In this document: piece by piece, positions 61,864 to 64,000 of the stretch
How positions within the stretch are numbered: the first letter of the stretch is position 1
Layout: each line of letters begins with the position of its first letter
NCBI GenBank assembly: GCA_949295115.1
Contig: CASFJU010000001.1
Coordinates: 1-64,000 of the forward strand
Source: an uncultured Phascolarctobacterium sp.
GTDB taxonomy: Bacteria; Bacillota; Negativicutes; Acidaminococcales; Acidaminococcaceae
Length of the DNA: 64,000 nt
Reading direction: 5' to 3'
Program-made: the position numbers and the translations under genes
The notes under the pieces: generated by a model
What the model was told of the DNA's origin: nothing
The model's database searches: none
Seen by the model: the letters and a program-made list of their open reading frames with translations, nothing else

Positions 61864-62396
61864 TGTGGTTTAAAGAGACGCCCCGGTCACCGTTTGTGCT
61901 CGGTAACCGGGGTGTATCTAAATTATATACGGTTTTTGCGGGCGGTATTATCGTTATCGCGCTGGGCGCGTTTTACTGGTATGCCACACAGCTTGTGGTG
62001 GCGCTTTTGCCGGAACGCGGCGCAAAACAATGCTTTGCCGTAACACAGGGCAGCGTCTGGCAGATGGAGTTTAAACATTCCTACGAGCTTACGCTGTGGC
62101 GTGATTATTTTACGGTTAACGGCGCGGACGATATGGTTTTAACGCATACAATTTACCAGTCGCAGGGATGCGGGTTTCCGTTTTCTGCGGGGGAGGGCAA
62201 GTTTGAAGCACTGCCTGACGGGCATTTTAAATTAACCTTGAACCGGCCTTATAAAATTATAAATATGCGGCCCGCAGAGCAGGCAAGCCCCAAAATACTG
62301 TACGAAGAAACTGTATATGATTTGTGCAAGCTGTTCGGGCACGGAACGCTTTTAACCATTAAGGCGGAACCGCGCTGGAAGTATTGGCTGGAATAA
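61863..62396 (+). CDS. DUF1850 membrane-anchored protein
   Basis: The 177-residue protein has one N-terminal membrane helix (about residues 22-44) and an outside domain with MEFKHSYELTLWRDYF, the W..SFxHSV-type core of DUF1850. The family is regularly encoded between a TAXI binding protein and a fused TRAP permease, as here. It overlaps the binding protein by one base. Its role is unknown, perhaps assembly or gating. Confidence 0.85.
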   Translation: MWFKETPRSPFVLGNRGVSKLYTVFAGGIIVIALGAFYWYATQLVVALLPERGAKQCFAVTQGSVWQMEFKHSYELTLWRDYFTVNGADDMVLTHTIYQSQGCGFPFSAGEGKFEALPDGHFKLTLNRPYKIINMRPAEQASPKILYEETVYDLCKLFGHGTLLTIKAEPRWKYWLE

Positions 62397-62425
62397 TTTA
62401 ATTTTTATTTTGCGAGGTGGAACGT

Positions 62426-64000
62426 ATGGACTTAAAACACGAAATTATGGAAGAAGTTGAAAAAGCCCAGCTGTCGGCAGAAGAAATACTCAGAAAGTAC
62501 GATAAAGAATCCGACAAAAGGGAATTGACCGGTGTATGGAACACGATTATCAACGTGATTTGTATTGTGTTCTGTATTTTCCAGGTTTATACGGCGGCTT
62601 TCGGCGTGCTTGACGCCCAGCTGCAAAGGGCAGTGCATCTGGCCTTTGGTTTTGCGCTTGTATTTTTGCTGTACCCGATGCGCGCTTCCTGGTCGCGTAA
62701 TGAAATGAACATTATCGACGTTCTTTTTGCCATTGTTGGCGTCGGCACGGCGATGTATATTGTTGTGTTCTACCATGACCTGGTTCTGCGTGCGGGCATG
62801 AACAGCGAAACGGACTTTATAATCGGCCTTATAGGCACGGCGCTGGTTATTGAAGGCGCACGCCGCGTTGTAGGCTGGCCGATGATTACGATTGCGATGC
62901 TGTTCCTTGTGTATGCGCTGTTCGGCAACTATGTGCCCGGTATTCTGGCGCACCGCGGACTTGGCTTCCACGAAATCATCAACTACCTGTTCTACACCAC
63001 TGAAGGTATTTTCGGTACCCCGATGGGCGTATCTTCAACCTTCATTTACCTGTTCATTCTGTTCGGCGCTTATCTGGAAGCGACCGGACTTGGCAAATTC
63101 TTTATTGATATTTCCAATGCTATTGCCGGTTGGGCATCCGGCGGCCCGGCAAAAGTTGCCGTTATCTCCAGTGCGCTGGAAGGCACCGTATCCGGCAGCT
63201 CCGTTGCCAACACCGTAGGCAGCGGCTCCTTCACCATTCCGATGATGAAAAAATTAGGCTACGGCAAGGACTTTGCCGGTGCTGTTGAAGCTGCGGCTTC
63301 TACCGGCGGTCAGTTGATGCCTCCTGTAATGGGTGCGGCAGCATTCCTGATGGCTGAATTTGTTGGCGTTCCTTACATGGAAGTTGTTAAAGCCGGCGTT
63401 ATCCCGGCACTGTTGTACTTCACCGGCATCTGGCTGGGCGTACATTTTGAAGCTAAAAAGCTTGGCCTTAAAGGCATGAGCCGCGACGAAATGCCGAGCT
63501 ACAAATCTATTTTCCTCGAAAGAGGCCATCTGGTAATTCCGCTTATCGCGATTATCCACTTCCTCAGCAGCGGTTATACCCCGATGCGTGCGGCACTTGT
63601 TGGTATCGGCCTTGCGATTGTCAGCTCCTGCCTGCGTAAATCCACCCGCATTACTTTTAAGGATTTCGTTAACGGCATGATTAACGGTTCCAAAGGTATC
63701 CTCGGCGTATTGATTGCCTGCGCAACTGCAGGTATCATTATCGGCGTTGTTACCAAAACCGGCGTCGGCCTGAAAATGGCAACCGCATTGCTCGACATGG
63801 CAGGCGGCCACTTAATCCCGGCGATGGTATTTACCATGTTCACCTCGCTTATCCTCGGCATGGGCGTACCGACCACTGCTAACTACGTAATTACCTCCAC
63901 CATTGCTGCACCGGCACTGGTACAAATGGACGTGCCTGTTCTGGCAGCGCATATGTTCGTATTCTACTTCGGTATCGTAGCCGATATCACTCCTCCGGTT
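62426..64000 (+). CDS. TRAP transporter fused permease (DctQM type), 3' end off window
   Basis: The frame is open from the ATG at 62426 (GAGGTGG upstream) to the last base, 525 codons. After a charged N-terminus comes a four-helix DctQ-like part (about residues 35-150), then the DctM-like permease with VSGSSVANTVGSGSFTIP and PPVMGAAAFLMAEF (about 255-310), and GMGVPTTANYVI near 480. This is the TRAP-TAXI layout: sodium- or proton-driven uptake using the lipoprotein encoded upstream. Confidence 0.93.
   Translation, partial: MDLKHEIMEEVEKAQLSAEEILRKYDKESDKRELTGVWNTIINVICIVFCIFQVYTAAFGVLDAQLQRAVHLAFGFALVFLLYPMRASWSRNEMNIIDVLFAIVGVGTAMYIVVFYHDLVLRAGMNSETDFIIGLIGTALVIEGARRVVGWPMITIAMLFLVYALFGNYVPGILAHRGLGFHEIINYLFYTTEGIFGTPMGVSSTFIYLFILFGAYLEATGLGKFFIDISNAIAGWASGGPAKVAVISSALEGTVSGSSVANTVGSGSFTIPMMKKLGYGKDFAGAVEAAASTGGQLMPPVMGAAAFLMAEFVGVPYMEVVKAGVIPALLYFTGIWLGVHFEAKKLGLKGMSRDEMPSYKSIFLERGHLVIPLIAIIHFLSSGYTPMRAALVGIGLAIVSSCLRKSTRITFKDFVNGMINGSKGILGVLIACATAGIIIGVVTKTGVGLKMATALLDMAGGHLIPAMVFTMFTSLILGMGVPTTANYVITSTIAAPALVQMDVPVLAAHMFVFYFGIVADITPPV

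Overview
The window most likely comes from a diderm Firmicute of the class Negativicutes; I cannot fix the genus. Firmicute gene order (mraZ-rsmH-ftsL, DUF881-sbp-ftsZ, hemW-hrcA-grpE-dnaK-dnaJ with a CIRCE operator) sits beside Gram-negative envelope features: a trimeric autotransporter anchor, a WbaP-type initiating transferase with a Wzm/Wzt-like exporter, and Hfq. MurE carries the DNPR motif of meso-diaminopimelate enzymes. Class III ribonucleotide reductase genes, HemW and a cobalamin riboswitch fit an anaerobe.

Layout: 1-0.75 kb, 3' end of a YadA-like adhesin. 0.9-2.5 kb, two small exported proteins, a small HTH protein and a DUF1858 protein. 2.7-16.4 kb, a compact cell-division and wall operon (mraZ, rsmH, ftsL, murE, murF, mraY, murD, murG, murC, ddl, ftsQ, DUF881, sbp, ftsZ), without ftsI, ftsW, murB or ftsA. 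16.5-19.9 kb, nrdR-nrdD-nrdG and a C_GCAxxG_C_C protein. 20.1-31.4 kb, a surface-polysaccharide locus that is strikingly AT-rich in its middle. 31.4-33.6 kb, HicAB toxin-antitoxin, an AAA ATPase and a long palindromic element. 34-39.2 kb, transaldolase-like fsa, then a cobalamin riboswitch and a cobamide lower-loop operon (cobU, cobT, cobS, a second CobT-like gene, cobC). 39.2-45.7 kb, a zinc-ribbon protein, a DUF2156 protein, a GNAT protein and single-chain FGAM synthase. 45.7-52 kb, a second palindromic element, hemW and the HrcA/CIRCE heat-shock operon. 52-60.2 kb, hfq, a Xer recombinase, a polysaccharide deacetylase, htpX, an M42 peptidase, ndk, a PduO-type adenosyltransferase, an MFS transporter and alr. 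60.2-64 kb, an EF-hand protein and a TAXI-type TRAP transporter that runs off the window.

The most interesting region is the polysaccharide locus. Its promoter has an 8-G tract filling part of the -35/-10 spacer, and its O-acetyltransferase gene has a 7-G tract in an otherwise AT-rich frame; both look like slippage switches. Its core pairs a ThDP acetolactate-synthase-like enzyme and a short-chain reductase with a cytidylyltransferase fused to a Gfo/Idh dehydrogenase and two LicD phosphotransferases. Together they suggest synthesis and transfer of an unusual CDP-activated polyol or branched phospho-substituent.

Other points to check are an NrdD that ends without the glycyl-radical RxxGY loop, a CobT/CobT-like pair that may be an ArsAB-type enzyme for phenolic lower ligands, a possible ATT start codon, and two unrelated palindromic elements of about 150-170 bp. 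All functional calls come from reading motifs and context; no database search was run.
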